A stretch of 64,000 nucleotides of DNA from positions 1 through 64,000 of the forward strand of contig QOZR01000015.1 of the NCBI GenBank assembly GCA_003576685.1, read 5' to 3'. The stretch comes from Virgifigura deserti (GTDB lineage: Bacteria > Pseudomonadota > Alphaproteobacteria > Dongiales > Dongiaceae). Position 1 is the first letter of the stretch. Each line of letters begins with the position of its first letter. This document shows, piece after piece, positions 1 to 9,321 of this stretch. The position numbers were made by a program, and so were the translations under genes. The notes below the pieces were generated by a model, which was not told the DNA's origin, made no database searches, and worked only from the letters and a program-made list of their open reading frames with translations.

Positions 1-114
1 CTCCGCCAGGACCTTCGTGATCGCCGCCGTCAACGACGTCTTGCCGTGATCGACATGCCCGATCGTCCCGACATTCACATGCGGCTTCGTCCGCTCAAAC
101 TTCGCCTTCGCCAT
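1..114 (-). CDS. tuf: Elongation factor Tu, N-terminal 38 codons (runs off the left edge)
   Basis: The reverse strand reads MAKAKFERTKPHVNVGTIGH and continues VDHGKTSLTAAITKVLAE, the unmistakable N-terminus of bacterial EF-Tu. It contains the G1 phosphate-binding loop GHVDHGKT. EF-Tu is the GTPase that delivers aminoacyl-tRNA to the ribosome. Only the first 38 codons lie inside the window. It lies downstream of tRNA-Tyr and tRNA-Gly on the same strand, a tRNA-tuf arrangement common in Proteobacteria, so co-transcription with these tRNAs is likely. Confidence 0.97.
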   Translation of the reverse strand, partial: MAKAKFERTKPHVNVGTIGHVDHGKTSLTAAITKVLAE

Positions 115-246
115 CGCTTTCCGTTCCTACTTCGTCGAGTCTGTTGCCGACGCCCCGTAAATACACCGATGCTTAACCCCACCGGCCCGATACTACGCTC
201 GCCCCTTCATCAACCATCGGGGCCACCTGGCCGGAATCACCTGACT

Positions 247-321
<75 letters not shown>

Positions 322-404
322 GTTTTCCTTACGCCCTTCCCTACATCCTTGCCCGGCTTTGCCCATCCGGGGCGCCGCCGTCCGCTCGCCAGCGCGGCGC
401 CCGT

Positions 405-490
405 TGGTGGAGGGGGTAGGATTCGAACCTACGTAGGCGTACGCCAACGGGTTTACAGCCCGTCCCCTTTAGCCACTCGGGCACCCCTCC
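405..490 (-). tRNA. tRNA-Tyr (anticodon GTA)
   Basis: The reverse complement begins GGAGGGGTGCCCGAGTGGC and ends with a paired CCCCTCC, discriminator A and encoded CCA. The anticodon loop CTGTAAA gives GTA. The 86-nt length with a long variable arm is typical of class II bacterial tRNA-Tyr. It lies about 85 nt upstream of tRNA-Gly in the same transcript direction. Confidence 0.96.
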
Positions 491-657
491 GAACACCGCA
501 GCGCCCGGCGCAACGGAGTTGCGAACTATGAGGATTCGCGCTTGCTTGTCAACTTTAAAACATACGAAATCGCCACCATTCGGCGGGGATCGACACGGCC
601 AGCCACCGAAGGCGCTTGCATCAACCATTTGTCTAGGAGAGATATTAGCCGCACACC

Positions 658-1581
658 ATGAGCAAACGCAAGACGTTCCCCAAAAAGCCATCCGCGAGCA
701 GGCCCCACGGCCACCCGGCCGCTGCGCGACCGCGCGGCGCCGGACTGCGCGACTCCAAAAGCCATGGTGGCCGCCCGAATCACCTCTCCAGCCGGCATCC
801 GCGGGGCCAAGGTGACGGCGACGCCTATTGGCTCTATGGCAGCCATCCCGTGACGGCGGCACTCGGCAATGCGCGCCGCCATCTGTTGCGTCTGCTCTAT
901 ACCGCCGAGGCGGCCACGACCGTCGAGTCGCTGACCAAGGGAATGAGTGATCGCGCCACCGGCTTGCCGGCACCCGAGCGGGTCGACCGCGATACGCTCA
1001 CCCATCTTCTCCCGGAGGGTGCCGTGCATCAGGGGCTGGCGGCGTTGGTCCGGCCCCTCCCGGCGGCCGCACTCGACGAGGTCTGCGCGACCCTGCCGCC
1101 CGACGAGGGCACCGTTCTGCTGCTCGACCAAGTAACCGATCCGCACAATGTCGGCGCCATCCTCCGCTCGGCGGCCGCTTTCGGCGCCGCGGCCGTGGTC
1201 CTGACGGAGCGGAACGCCGCACCCGAGTCGGGCGCTCTCGCCAAAGCGGCCTCCGGCGCTCTCGAGCATATGCCCCTGGTCCGCGTCACCAATCTCGCCC
1301 GCGCTCTGGACGATCTGAAGCAGGCCGGATTCTGGTGCGTCGGCCTGGCGGCGGAGGCCGGCGAGACTCTCGCAGCAATTCCCCTCTCCGGCCGTGTCGC
1401 GTTGGCGCTCGGCTCCGAAGGCGCCGGCCTGCGCCGCCTCACGCGCGAGCGGTGCGATTTTCTGGCGCGCCTGCCCACTGGAGGCCCCATTGCCGATCTG
1501 AACGTCTCCAATGCGGCGGCTGTTGCGCTCTATGAGCGCGCCCGGAGCCAGCTTCAGAGCCGATCCGGCGCGCGCGGCTAA
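658..1581 (+). CDS. rlmB: 23S rRNA (guanosine-2'-O)-methyltransferase RlmB, TrmH/SpoU family
   Basis: This 307-aa protein has a basic, low-complexity N-terminal extension (about residues 1-50). A SpoU substrate-binding domain follows, beginning at WLYGSHPVTAAL, and then a SPOUT (trefoil-knot) catalytic domain. Motif 1 is NVGAILRSAAAFG, motif 2 is LALGSEGAGL and motif 3 is LNVSNAAAVALYE, all as expected for 2'-O-methylation of G2251 in 23S rRNA. It is divergent from the tRNA-Tyr/tRNA-Gly/tuf unit, a common alphaproteobacterial arrangement. Its TAA overlaps the TAG of the convergent XRE gene by 4 nt. Confidence 0.93.
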   Translation: MSKRKTFPKKPSASRPHGHPAAARPRGAGLRDSKSHGGRPNHLSSRHPRGQGDGDAYWLYGSHPVTAALGNARRHLLRLLYTAEAATTVESLTKGMSDRATGLPAPERVDRDTLTHLLPEGAVHQGLAALVRPLPAAALDEVCATLPPDEGTVLLLDQVTDPHNVGAILRSAAAFGAAAVVLTERNAAPESGALAKAASGALEHMPLVRVTNLARALDDLKQAGFWCVGLAAEAGETLAAIPLSGRVALALGSEGAGLRRLTRERCDFLARLPTGGPIADLNVSNAAAVALYERARSQLQSRSGARG

Positions 1582-2135
1582 AAACTGGGCGGTGTGCAGG
1601 CGGAAACCACCTCGCACTCCTCCTCGCCGAGATTGCGAAAGCGATGCGGCAGGCGGCTGTCGAAATAATAGGCCTCCCCCGGCCCCAGCACCCGGCTCTG
1701 GTCGCCGACCGTGATCTCCAGCCGTCCGCGGATGACGACGCCGCCTTCCTCCGACTCATGGTGCAGCATCGCCTCGCCGGTGTCGGCACCCGGTGCGTAG
1801 TGCTCATGCAGGATCTGCAGCGCCCGCCCGGCGAGGTCCGGCCCGACCTGACGATAGGAGATCCGGCCGCCGGCCAGCTCGACGAGTTCGTCCGCGTTAA
1901 AGAACACGCGCGGCCTGGGCGCCGGATCGACGGCGAAGAACTCGGCGAGCGAGATCGGCAGCCCGTCCAGCACCTTCTTGAGCGAGCCGACAGATGGGCT
2001 GCTGCGGTTCTGCTCGATCAGTGAGATGATGGCGTTGCTGACGCCGGCCCGCTTCGCCAGTTCCCGCTGCGAGAGCCCATGCATCTCGCGCAGGATCCGC
2101 AGCCGCGCCCCGACGTCGAATTCCGCTCGATTCAT
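1578..2135 (-). CDS. XRE-family regulator with C-terminal cupin domain (PuuR-like)
   Basis: This 185-aa protein has an N-terminal helix-turn-helix (residues about 10-60, with LSQRELAKRAGVSNAIISLI). A short linker leads to a C-terminal RmlC-type cupin (about residues 105-180, with HHESEEGGVVIRGRLE and GPGEAYYF). This architecture is that of PuuR, the repressor of putrescine catabolism, and of relatives that bind small metabolites in the cupin. It is divergent from the omega-aminotransferase gene at 2309, with an AT-rich near-palindrome (2164-2181) between them, so it probably controls that gene and itself. The exact effector is inferred, not shown. Confidence 0.88.
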   Translation of the reverse strand: MNRAEFDVGARLRILREMHGLSQRELAKRAGVSNAIISLIEQNRSSPSVGSLKKVLDGLPISLAEFFAVDPAPRPRVFFNADELVELAGGRISYRQVGPDLAGRALQILHEHYAPGADTGEAMLHHESEEGGVVIRGRLEITVGDQSRVLGPGEAYYFDSRLPHRFRNLGEEECEVVSACTPPSF

Positions 2136-2163
2136 TCTATCCTCTCACTCGGGCCGTTAAGTC

Positions 2164-2181
2164 TGTTTAATATATTCAACA
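2164..2181. promoter_or_regulatory. Candidate operator for the XRE-cupin regulator
   Basis: The sequence TGTTTAATATATTCAACA is a near-perfect dyad (16 of 18 positions symmetric) in an otherwise GC-rich region. It lies 29 nt upstream of the regulator's start codon and 127 nt upstream of the aminotransferase start. The central TATATT could also serve as a -10 element. The role is inferred from position and symmetry only. Confidence 0.5.
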
Positions 2182-2308
2182 TTCACATCGTTGTTCCACT
2201 CGTTTTTGGGCCTTCCTGAATTCTTGCAACATCCCACTTGTCGACTTTTTTAAGCATGATAGGTTGGTTGACCTTCTTCGAAACCGACAAGAACCTGGCG
2301 AGCAGCCC

Positions 2309-3652
2309 ATGCAGAGCACGACCCTCCCGACGGATTTCGACATCTCCCCGAACAATCTCGAAGCCTACTGGATGCCGTTCACGGCGAACCGGCAGTTCAA
2401 GCAGAAGCCGCGCCTGCTGGTCTCCGCCGAGGGTATGCACTACACGGCGATCGACGGCCGCCGCATCCTCGACGGCACCGCCGGGCTGTGGTGCGTGAAT
2501 GCCGGCCACGGTCGCGAAAAGATCACCGAGGCGGTGCGCGCGCAGGTCGGCAAGCTCGACTACGCGCCCTCTTTCCAGCTCGGCCACCCCCTCGCCTTCG
2601 AGTTGGCCTCGCGGCTGACGACCCTCATGCCTGCCGATCTGGACCACGTATTCTTCACCAACTCCGGCTCGGAGTCGGTGGACACGGCGCTGAAGATCGC
2701 GATCGCCTATCACCGCGCCCGCGGCGAGGGTGCGCGCCAGCGCCTGATCGGCCGCGAGCGCGGCTATCACGGCGTCGGCTTCGGCGGGATCTCGGTCGGC
2801 GGCATCGTCAGCAACCGCAAGGTCTTCGGTAGCCTGCTCGCCGGCGTCGACCACCTGCCCCACACCCACAATCCGGCGAAGAACGCCTTCAGCCGCGGCC
2901 AGCCGGGCTGGGGCGCGGAGCTGGCCGATGAACTAGAGCGGATCGTCACGCTGCATGACGCCTCGACGATCGCCGCGGTGATCGTCGAGCCGGTCGCCGG
3001 CTCGACCGGCGTGCTGGTCCCGCCGAAGGGCTATCTGCAGCGACTGCGTGAGATCTGCGACCGTCACGGCATCCTGCTGATCTTCGACGAGGTGATTACC
3101 GGCTTCGGCCGCCTCGGCGCGAGCTTCGCGACCGAATATTTCGGCGTCCGGCCCGACATCATCACCACCGCCAAGGGCCTGACCAACGGCACGATCCCGA
3201 TGGGCGCGGTGTTCGTCCGCAAGGGCATCTACGACGCCTTCATGGACGCGCCGGAGAACACGATCGAGCTGTTCCACGGCTATACCTATTCCGGCCATCC
3301 AGTCGCCGCGGCCGCCGGCCTCGCAACCCTCGACACCTACAAGGAGGAGGGTCTTTTCGAGCGGGCGGCGGAGCTCTCGGGCTATTGGGAGGATGCGGTC
3401 CATTCGCTGAAGGGAACGCGCAACGTCATCGACCTGCGCAACCTCGGAATCATCGCCGGCATCGAACTCGAGCCGCTCCCCGGCAAGCCGACCAAGCGGG
3501 CGTTCGACGCCTTCCAGCGCTGCTACGAGAAGGGCTTGCTGATTCGAACGACCGGAGACATCATCGCGCTATCGCCGCCGTTGATCCTGGAGAAGAGCCA
3601 CATCGACCAGATCTTTGGCACTCTCGCGGAGGTGCTGCGCGACCTCGACTGA
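2309..3652 (+). CDS. Class-III omega-aminotransferase (beta-alanine/omega-amino acid:pyruvate type)
   Basis: This 447-aa PLP-dependent fold type I aminotransferase resembles Pseudomonas BauA along its length, for example in YWMPFTANRQF, HVFFTNSGSESVDTALK, RGYHGVGFGG and LLIFDEVITGFGRLG. The Schiff-base lysine sits in TTAKGLTNG. BauA-type enzymes move the terminal amino group of beta-alanine, GABA or propylamine-like amines onto pyruvate, making alanine. The downstream alanine dehydrogenase would recycle that alanine. The start at 2309 was chosen because homologues begin just before this point and an in-frame upstream ATG adds 15 unrelated residues. The ribosome-binding site is weak. Confidence 0.88.
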   Translation: MQSTTLPTDFDISPNNLEAYWMPFTANRQFKQKPRLLVSAEGMHYTAIDGRRILDGTAGLWCVNAGHGREKITEAVRAQVGKLDYAPSFQLGHPLAFELASRLTTLMPADLDHVFFTNSGSESVDTALKIAIAYHRARGEGARQRLIGRERGYHGVGFGGISVGGIVSNRKVFGSLLAGVDHLPHTHNPAKNAFSRGQPGWGAELADELERIVTLHDASTIAAVIVEPVAGSTGVLVPPKGYLQRLREICDRHGILLIFDEVITGFGRLGASFATEYFGVRPDIITTAKGLTNGTIPMGAVFVRKGIYDAFMDAPENTIELFHGYTYSGHPVAAAAGLATLDTYKEEGLFERAAELSGYWEDAVHSLKGTRNVIDLRNLGIIAGIELEPLPGKPTKRAFDAFQRCYEKGLLIRTTGDIIALSPPLILEKSHIDQIFGTLAEVLRDLD

Positions 3653-3756
3653 TCGGCCGAAGGTTTTTCTAGACCAGCGCCCGCTCGCCGACCGGCGGGC
3701 GGACGAACCTGTTTTGATATCGCTCATTCTTGTTTTGCCATTACCGGAGTGAACCC

Positions 3757-4871
<1,115 letters not shown>

Positions 4872-4875
<4 letters not shown>

Positions 4876-5429
4876 CCGGCCCGTCGGCTCCCGGGGCGCC
4901 GCTGCGTCATATAGAGCGCCGGTCCGTCGGGCGTTTCGATCAGCCCGACCCGGCTGAATCCCGCCTTCTCATAGGCGCGGATTGCCGCGGCATTGTGCGG
5001 GTCGGGGTCGATATGGATGCGCGCGACCTCCGGCATGGCGAAGAGTCGGGCGACCGCAAGGCGCAGGAACCGCGGACCGAGCCCGCGCCCGACGACCTCC
5101 GACTCGCCGATGAAGAGATCGACGCCATGGGTCTCCCGCGGAAGGTCGTGTCCGCTCCAGAACGGGTCGCCATCAGCGCGATAGATCTGCAGATAGCCGA
5201 CCGGCCGGCCCTGCCGTTCCATCAAGAACGGCGCAACCGAATCGCCTCGCAGATGAGCTGCGATCTCTGCGATGCCAGCCTCGGCTGGATTCCACCACCG
5301 GGCGACATGCGGCGCTCCGAGCCAGCGCCGGATGAGCGGCAGGCCGGACTCGGTCAGCGCGACCAGCGCGAGGCCGCCATCCGCCCCACTATCGATCCGC
5401 TGGTCCGGTAGCTTCGATCTATGTCGCAT
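4872..5429 (-). CDS. GNAT acetyltransferase, AAC(6')/RimL-like
   Basis: This 185-aa single-domain GNAT protein has the acetyl-CoA binding motif A around VVGRGLGPRFLRLAV and motif B HNAAAIRAYEKAGFSRVG. The early segment LIRRWLGAPHVARWW resembles aminoglycoside 6'-N-acetyltransferases and siderophore-biosynthesis acetyltransferases (IucB/AacA group). The substrate cannot be told from sequence. Among amine-catabolism genes a polyamine or other amine is possible, but that is inference. It is convergent with ald. Confidence 0.82.
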
Positions 5430-5447
5430 CCGGATAACAGCATCCGC

Positions 5448-5870
5448 TCAAGCGTTCGGCGGACCCTTCAGTTCGAGCCTGTTGCCCTCGGGATCCTCAA
5501 GGTAGATCGACGACCCCTCGCCCTCGGCGCCGTAGCGGTCGGTGACCTCGCCGGGCGTGAGGCCATGCGCTTCGAGATGGGCGCGAATCACCGCGCTGTC
5601 GAACGGCTCGATCCGCAGGCAGAGATGGTCCATGTTGCGACCCTCCGCGCTGGGTGCTGCGCCGCCTTCCGTCCCGAGCTTGCCGGCGACGTCGACCAGG
5701 TCGATCAGCGAGCGGCCGGCCCGGAGCTGCACCAGACCCAGATCCTCCCGCCGTCGTTCGACGGCACAGCCCAGCACCGTGCCGTAGAAGCGCACCATAC
5801 GCTCCACGTCCCGAACGCGGAGGACGACGTGATCGATTCCCTGAACGGTGATGGGCGCCCCGGCGGTCAT
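5448..5870 (-). CDS. VOC-family (glyoxalase/dioxygenase fold) protein
   Basis: This 140-aa protein has one pair of beta-alpha-beta-beta-beta modules: GIDHVVLRVRDVERMVRFY at the N-terminus and IYLEDPEGNRLELKGP at the C-terminus. The metal-ligand pattern (His in IDHVV, His in MDHLCLRI, Glu in NRLEL) is compatible with a divalent-metal VOC enzyme. Function within the superfamily (glyoxalase I, resistance, ring-cleavage) is not resolved. The start was set at MTAGAPI, just 4 nt past the end of the upstream glutamine-synthetase-like gene, so the two form one transcription unit. Confidence 0.82.
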   Translation of the reverse strand: MTAGAPITVQGIDHVVLRVRDVERMVRFYGTVLGCAVERRREDLGLVQLRAGRSLIDLVDVAGKLGTEGGAAPSAEGRNMDHLCLRIEPFDSAVIRAHLEAHGLTPGEVTDRYGAEGEGSSIYLEDPEGNRLELKGPPNA

Positions 5871-5874
5871 CGCA

Positions 5875-7278
5875 TCAGACGGTCCGCAGATACCACTCAT
5901 ATTCCAGGTTCGAGACGACCGAATGGAAGTTCCGTCGCTCGGCCCAGCGGCAGGTGCTGTAGACGCGGCAGAACTCCGCGCCGAGATAATCGGGCAGGAC
6001 CTCCGCCTCGTCGAAGGCGCGCAGCGCGTCGTGCCAGGTCGTCGGCAGAGTTGAATCGACCTGCTCGTAGGCGTTGCCGGTGATCGGCGGGCCGGGATCG
6101 ATGCGCTGGGCGAGGCCGTAATGCGCCCCGGCCAGGACCGCCGCCACCACGAGGTAGATGTTCGCGTCGGCGCCGGCGACCCGGTGCTCGATACGGCGCG
6201 CCATGCCGTTGCCGCTCGGAATGCGCAACGCGGTCGTCCGATTGTTATAGGCCCAGGCGGCGGCCGTTGGTGCATAGCTTCCGGTCTGGAAGCGGCGATA
6301 GGAATTGGCGTTGGGCGCAAGGATCGCCATCGATTCGCCCATCGACTCGGCCAGGCCGCCGATCCCATGGCGGAGCCGCTCGCTGCCCTGGCCCGTGCCG
6401 TCGTCGAAGACATTGCGCCCATCCTGGTCGAGCAGGCTGAAGTGAATATGCAGACCGTTGCCCGCCTGATCCGCGAAAGGCTTCGCCATGAAGGTGGCGT
6501 CGAACCCGACATCGGCCGCCACGCCCTTGATCAGCCGCTTCAGCAGAACGCCATGGTCCGCCGCCGCGAGCGCGTCGGGAACATGCTTCAGATTGATCTC
6601 ATATTGCCCGGGCGCCGCCTCGGAAACCGCGGCATCGGCCGGAATTCCCTGCGCCGCAGCGGCCGTCTCGACATTGGCGAAGAACTCGTCGAACTCGCTC
6701 AGCCGCGCCATGCCGTAGGTCTGCATCGCACGCTCGCGCAGCCCCGTCATCGGCGAGACGGGCGGCCGCGGCCGGCCCTCCGGCGTGAGTTCCCGATCGA
6801 TCAGGTAGAACTCGAGTTCGACGGCGACCACCGGCGTCAGGCCGTCCGCCTTGTAGCGGTCGAGCACGCGGGACAGGACCTGCCGTGGATCGGCGAAGAA
6901 CGGCCGGCCGTCCTCCTCGGACATCGCCAGCAGAACCTGGCCGAGCGGCCGCTTGTGCCACGGCACAGGCTTCAGCGTGCCGGCCACCGGCCAGCAGATG
7001 CGGTCGGCATCGCCGTCTTCCCATTGCAGCCCGGCCTCCTCGACATCCGCGCCGGTGCAGTCGAGAGCGAAGATCGAGCCCGGCAGGCGCACCCCCTCCT
7101 CATAGAGCTTCAGCAGTCCCTCGCGCGCCAGCCGTTTGCCGCGGATGATTCCGGAGCTGTCGGGGACCAGCAGCTCGACGCCGGAGATCTCGGGATGTGC
7201 GGACAGGAACGCTTCGGCCTCGGCCGATGGAAGCTTCGGGCTCATGGAAATGTCATGGTTGTGAACGGTCGACGCCAT
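5875..7278 (-). CDS. Glutamine synthetase family protein, gamma-glutamylpolyamine synthetase (PuuA-like)
   Basis: About 467 aa with the full GS fold. It shows the N-terminal beta-grasp (VELLVPDSSGIIRGKRL), the metal/ATP site (VELEFYLID and EAAPGQYEINL), the ammonium/substrate loop NGLHIHFSL, and the glutamate-binding segment NSYRRF followed by NNRTTALRIP. The opening VELLVPDSSGIIRGK is typical of PuuA and GlnA3/GlnA4-type enzymes, which ligate glutamate to putrescine or other amines. It lacks the NLY adenylylation motif of GlnA. Start candidates are 7278 (MASTVHN) and 7245 (MSPKLPS), and neither has a strong Shine-Dalgarno. It pairs with a divergent paralogue at 7571. Confidence 0.87.
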   Translation of the reverse strand: MASTVHNHDISMSPKLPSAEAEAFLSAHPEISGVELLVPDSSGIIRGKRLAREGLLKLYEEGVRLPGSIFALDCTGADVEEAGLQWEDGDADRICWPVAGTLKPVPWHKRPLGQVLLAMSEEDGRPFFADPRQVLSRVLDRYKADGLTPVVAVELEFYLIDRELTPEGRPRPPVSPMTGLRERAMQTYGMARLSEFDEFFANVETAAAAQGIPADAAVSEAAPGQYEINLKHVPDALAAADHGVLLKRLIKGVAADVGFDATFMAKPFADQAGNGLHIHFSLLDQDGRNVFDDGTGQGSERLRHGIGGLAESMGESMAILAPNANSYRRFQTGSYAPTAAAWAYNNRTTALRIPSGNGMARRIEHRVAGADANIYLVVAAVLAGAHYGLAQRIDPGPPITGNAYEQVDSTLPTTWHDALRAFDEAEVLPDYLGAEFCRVYSTCRWAERRNFHSVVSNLEYEWYLRTV

Positions 7279-7570
7279 CCTGCCGATCCCGCACGGGCCG
7301 TCAAGGGGCGTGACGCTCCCCCGAGGAGCCAGTAGGCCAGAGGGCCCCATCTTGCCAGAATCCGGGCCTCATGCTAGCCATAGCCTACCTTTTTCGGCGG
7401 ATCCCGGCTTGGGGCGGGTGCGAAAGGGGAATCCGCGTCGCCCCTCCTTGTCCCGATCATGCTCCCCGGCCAGGCCCCAACCAGGCTTGTTGGCCGAGGG
7501 CGCCTTAGAGGGCCCGTCAACGGCGCCCGACCTGGTGCCGTTCGCCCAAACATTGAACCATGCTGGACAT
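7279..7570. other. Divergent intergenic region between two PuuA-like genes
   Basis: About 290 nt that must hold both promoters. A weak sigma70-like pair on the plus strand is TTGCCA (near 7352) and TAGCCA with 17-nt spacing. The rest is GC-rich and no riboswitch or clear operator is recognised. Confidence 0.35.
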
Positions 7571-8923
7571 ATGAAGCAATTGGAAGAGTGGCTGACCGAG
7601 CGGAAGATCGACGAGGTGGAATGCCTCGTCCCCGACATGGCCGGCATCGCCCGCGGCAAGATCCTGCCGGCGAACAAATTCATCAAAAGCGCCCGGGGCC
7701 ACGCCCTCCGGCTACCCGAAAGCATCTTCATCCAGACCGTCACGGGTGATTATGGGGGCGACGAAGAGGGGGTCTTCGTCACCAGCCCACAGGACGTCGA
7801 CGTTTATCTCCAGCCCGACGCCAGCACCGTGCGGCTGGTACCGTGGTACGACGAGCCGACCGCCCAGGTGCTGAACGACTGCTATTACGCCGATGGGTCG
7901 CCGGTCGAGATCGCCTCGCGCCACGTCCTGCGTCGCGTTCTGGAGCTTTATGACGAGCGCGGCTGGAAGCCGATCGTGGCGCCGGAGCTGGAGTTCTTCC
8001 TGGTCCAGATCAACACCGATCCGGACCTGCCGCTGGTCCCGCCGATCGGCCAGTCGGGCCGGCCAGAAAGCGGCCGCCAATCCTACGGCATCGATGCGGT
8101 CAACGAGTTCGACCCGATCTTCGAGGACGTCTACGATTTCTGTGAGGCGCAGGAGATCGACATCGACACGCTGACCCACGAATCCGGCGCCGCGCAGATG
8201 GAGATCAACTTCAACCACGGCGACCCGATGAAGCTCGCCGATCAGGCCTTTCTGTTCAAGCGCACGGTCCGTCACGCGGCGATGCGCCACCAGGTCTACG
8301 CGACCTTCATGGCGAAGCCGCTGGCCAACGAACCCGGCAGCTCCATGCATATCCACCAGTCGGTCGTCGACAAGCGCAGCGGCCGCAATCTCTTCGCCGA
8401 CAGCCGCGGCCGCGATTCGGCGCTGTTCCGCGCGCATGTGGCGGGGCTGCAGCGCTATCTGCCGATGGTGATGCCGCTGCTGGCACCGAACGTGAACTCG
8501 TTCCGCCGGCTGCAGCCCCATTCCGATGCGCCGATCAACGTGCATTGGGGCGTCGACAACCGCACCGTGGGCCTGCGCGTCCCGATCTCGTCGCCGGGTG
8601 CGCGGCGCGTCGAGAACCGCCTCGCCGGCGCCGACGCGAACCCCTATCTCGCGATCGCGGCCTCGCTCGCCTGCGGCTATCTCGGCATGGCCGAGAAGCT
8701 GAAGCCGACCAAGCAGATCGAGGGCAGCGCCTACCGGCTCGCCCACACCCTGCCGCGGACGCTCTACGACGCCCTGCACAAGTTCAACGGCTGCCGACCG
8801 CTCCGGCCGGTTCTCGGCGAGAAGTTCATGCGCGCCGTCGACGCGGTGAAGAAGACCGAGCTCGACGCCTATCAGCGGGTGATCAGCTCCTGGGAGCGGG
8901 AGCACCTTCTCTTGAACGTTTAG
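7571..8923 (+). CDS. Glutamine synthetase family protein, gamma-glutamylpolyamine synthetase (PuuA-like), second copy
   Basis: 450 aa. The start MKQLEEWLTERKIDEVECLV was chosen because homologues begin here; 87 upstream in-frame codons have no similarity and lie in the divergent promoter region. The GS signature is complete: DMAGIARGKIL, APELEFFLV, ESGAAQMEINFNHG, SSMHIHQSVV, NSFRRLQPHSDAP, VDNRTVGLRVP. It is clearly paralogous to the divergent gene ending at 5875 but only moderately similar, so different amine substrates (for example putrescine versus spermidine) are plausible. It is followed by a double-hairpin repeat and then the putrescine:pyruvate aminotransferase gene. Confidence 0.88.
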   Translation: MKQLEEWLTERKIDEVECLVPDMAGIARGKILPANKFIKSARGHALRLPESIFIQTVTGDYGGDEEGVFVTSPQDVDVYLQPDASTVRLVPWYDEPTAQVLNDCYYADGSPVEIASRHVLRRVLELYDERGWKPIVAPELEFFLVQINTDPDLPLVPPIGQSGRPESGRQSYGIDAVNEFDPIFEDVYDFCEAQEIDIDTLTHESGAAQMEINFNHGDPMKLADQAFLFKRTVRHAAMRHQVYATFMAKPLANEPGSSMHIHQSVVDKRSGRNLFADSRGRDSALFRAHVAGLQRYLPMVMPLLAPNVNSFRRLQPHSDAPINVHWGVDNRTVGLRVPISSPGARRVENRLAGADANPYLAIAASLACGYLGMAEKLKPTKQIEGSAYRLAHTLPRTLYDALHKFNGCRPLRPVLGEKFMRAVDAVKKTELDAYQRVISSWEREHLLLNV

Positions 8924-8931
8924 CGTCCCGT

Positions 8932-9037
8932 CGCGAACGCTTGATTCCCAAGCGTTCGCGTGAACGGGCCGCAAATTTTGAATTGTCGTGTGATTCAGCT
9001 TCTAACGCTTGAATCAAGCGTTGGAACCATCACACGA
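8932..9037. repeat. Double-hairpin dispersed repeat, copy A
   Basis: A 106-bp element starting 8 nt after the stop of the preceding gene. The first hairpin has a perfect 12-bp stem, CGCGAACGCTTG / CAAGCGTTCGCG with a 5-nt loop (8932-8960). A 25-nt spacer follows. The second hairpin (8986-9037) has outer arms TCGTGTGAT / ATCACACGA and an inner stem AACGCTTG / CAAGCGTT. An inverted, closely related copy of the same length lies at 32648-32753. It resembles a REP/BIME-type element and could also end transcription. Confidence 0.85.
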
Positions 9038-9321
9038 GCCTGTGCTAGACTGCGTTCATGGTTCGGACAAACTGCAACCAGGGGGCGCAACGCGCCCTCG
9101 GCCTCTTCGCAGGCCCGGCCGGGTCGGTACGGCGCCATGAGCGCCGCTGCTCGGCCTTGTCGCTTCGCGCCGAACTAATGATCCTCTGCGCCCGGATCGG
9201 CTTCAATCCCTGATCACCCCTGATCGACGCGCGGCTGCGCCGCCCTAGTGGTATGCCATGGGCGGTCGCGGCCGCATCCCCTATTGCGCCGTTCCACATT
9301 GTCACTTCAGGGAGCACAATC

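Noticed and set aside
526..1617. Long open frame opposite rlmB (363 codons, minus strand)
   Set aside because: It is the antisense of rlmB; the translation has no family features and covers the tRNA-Tyr gene end.
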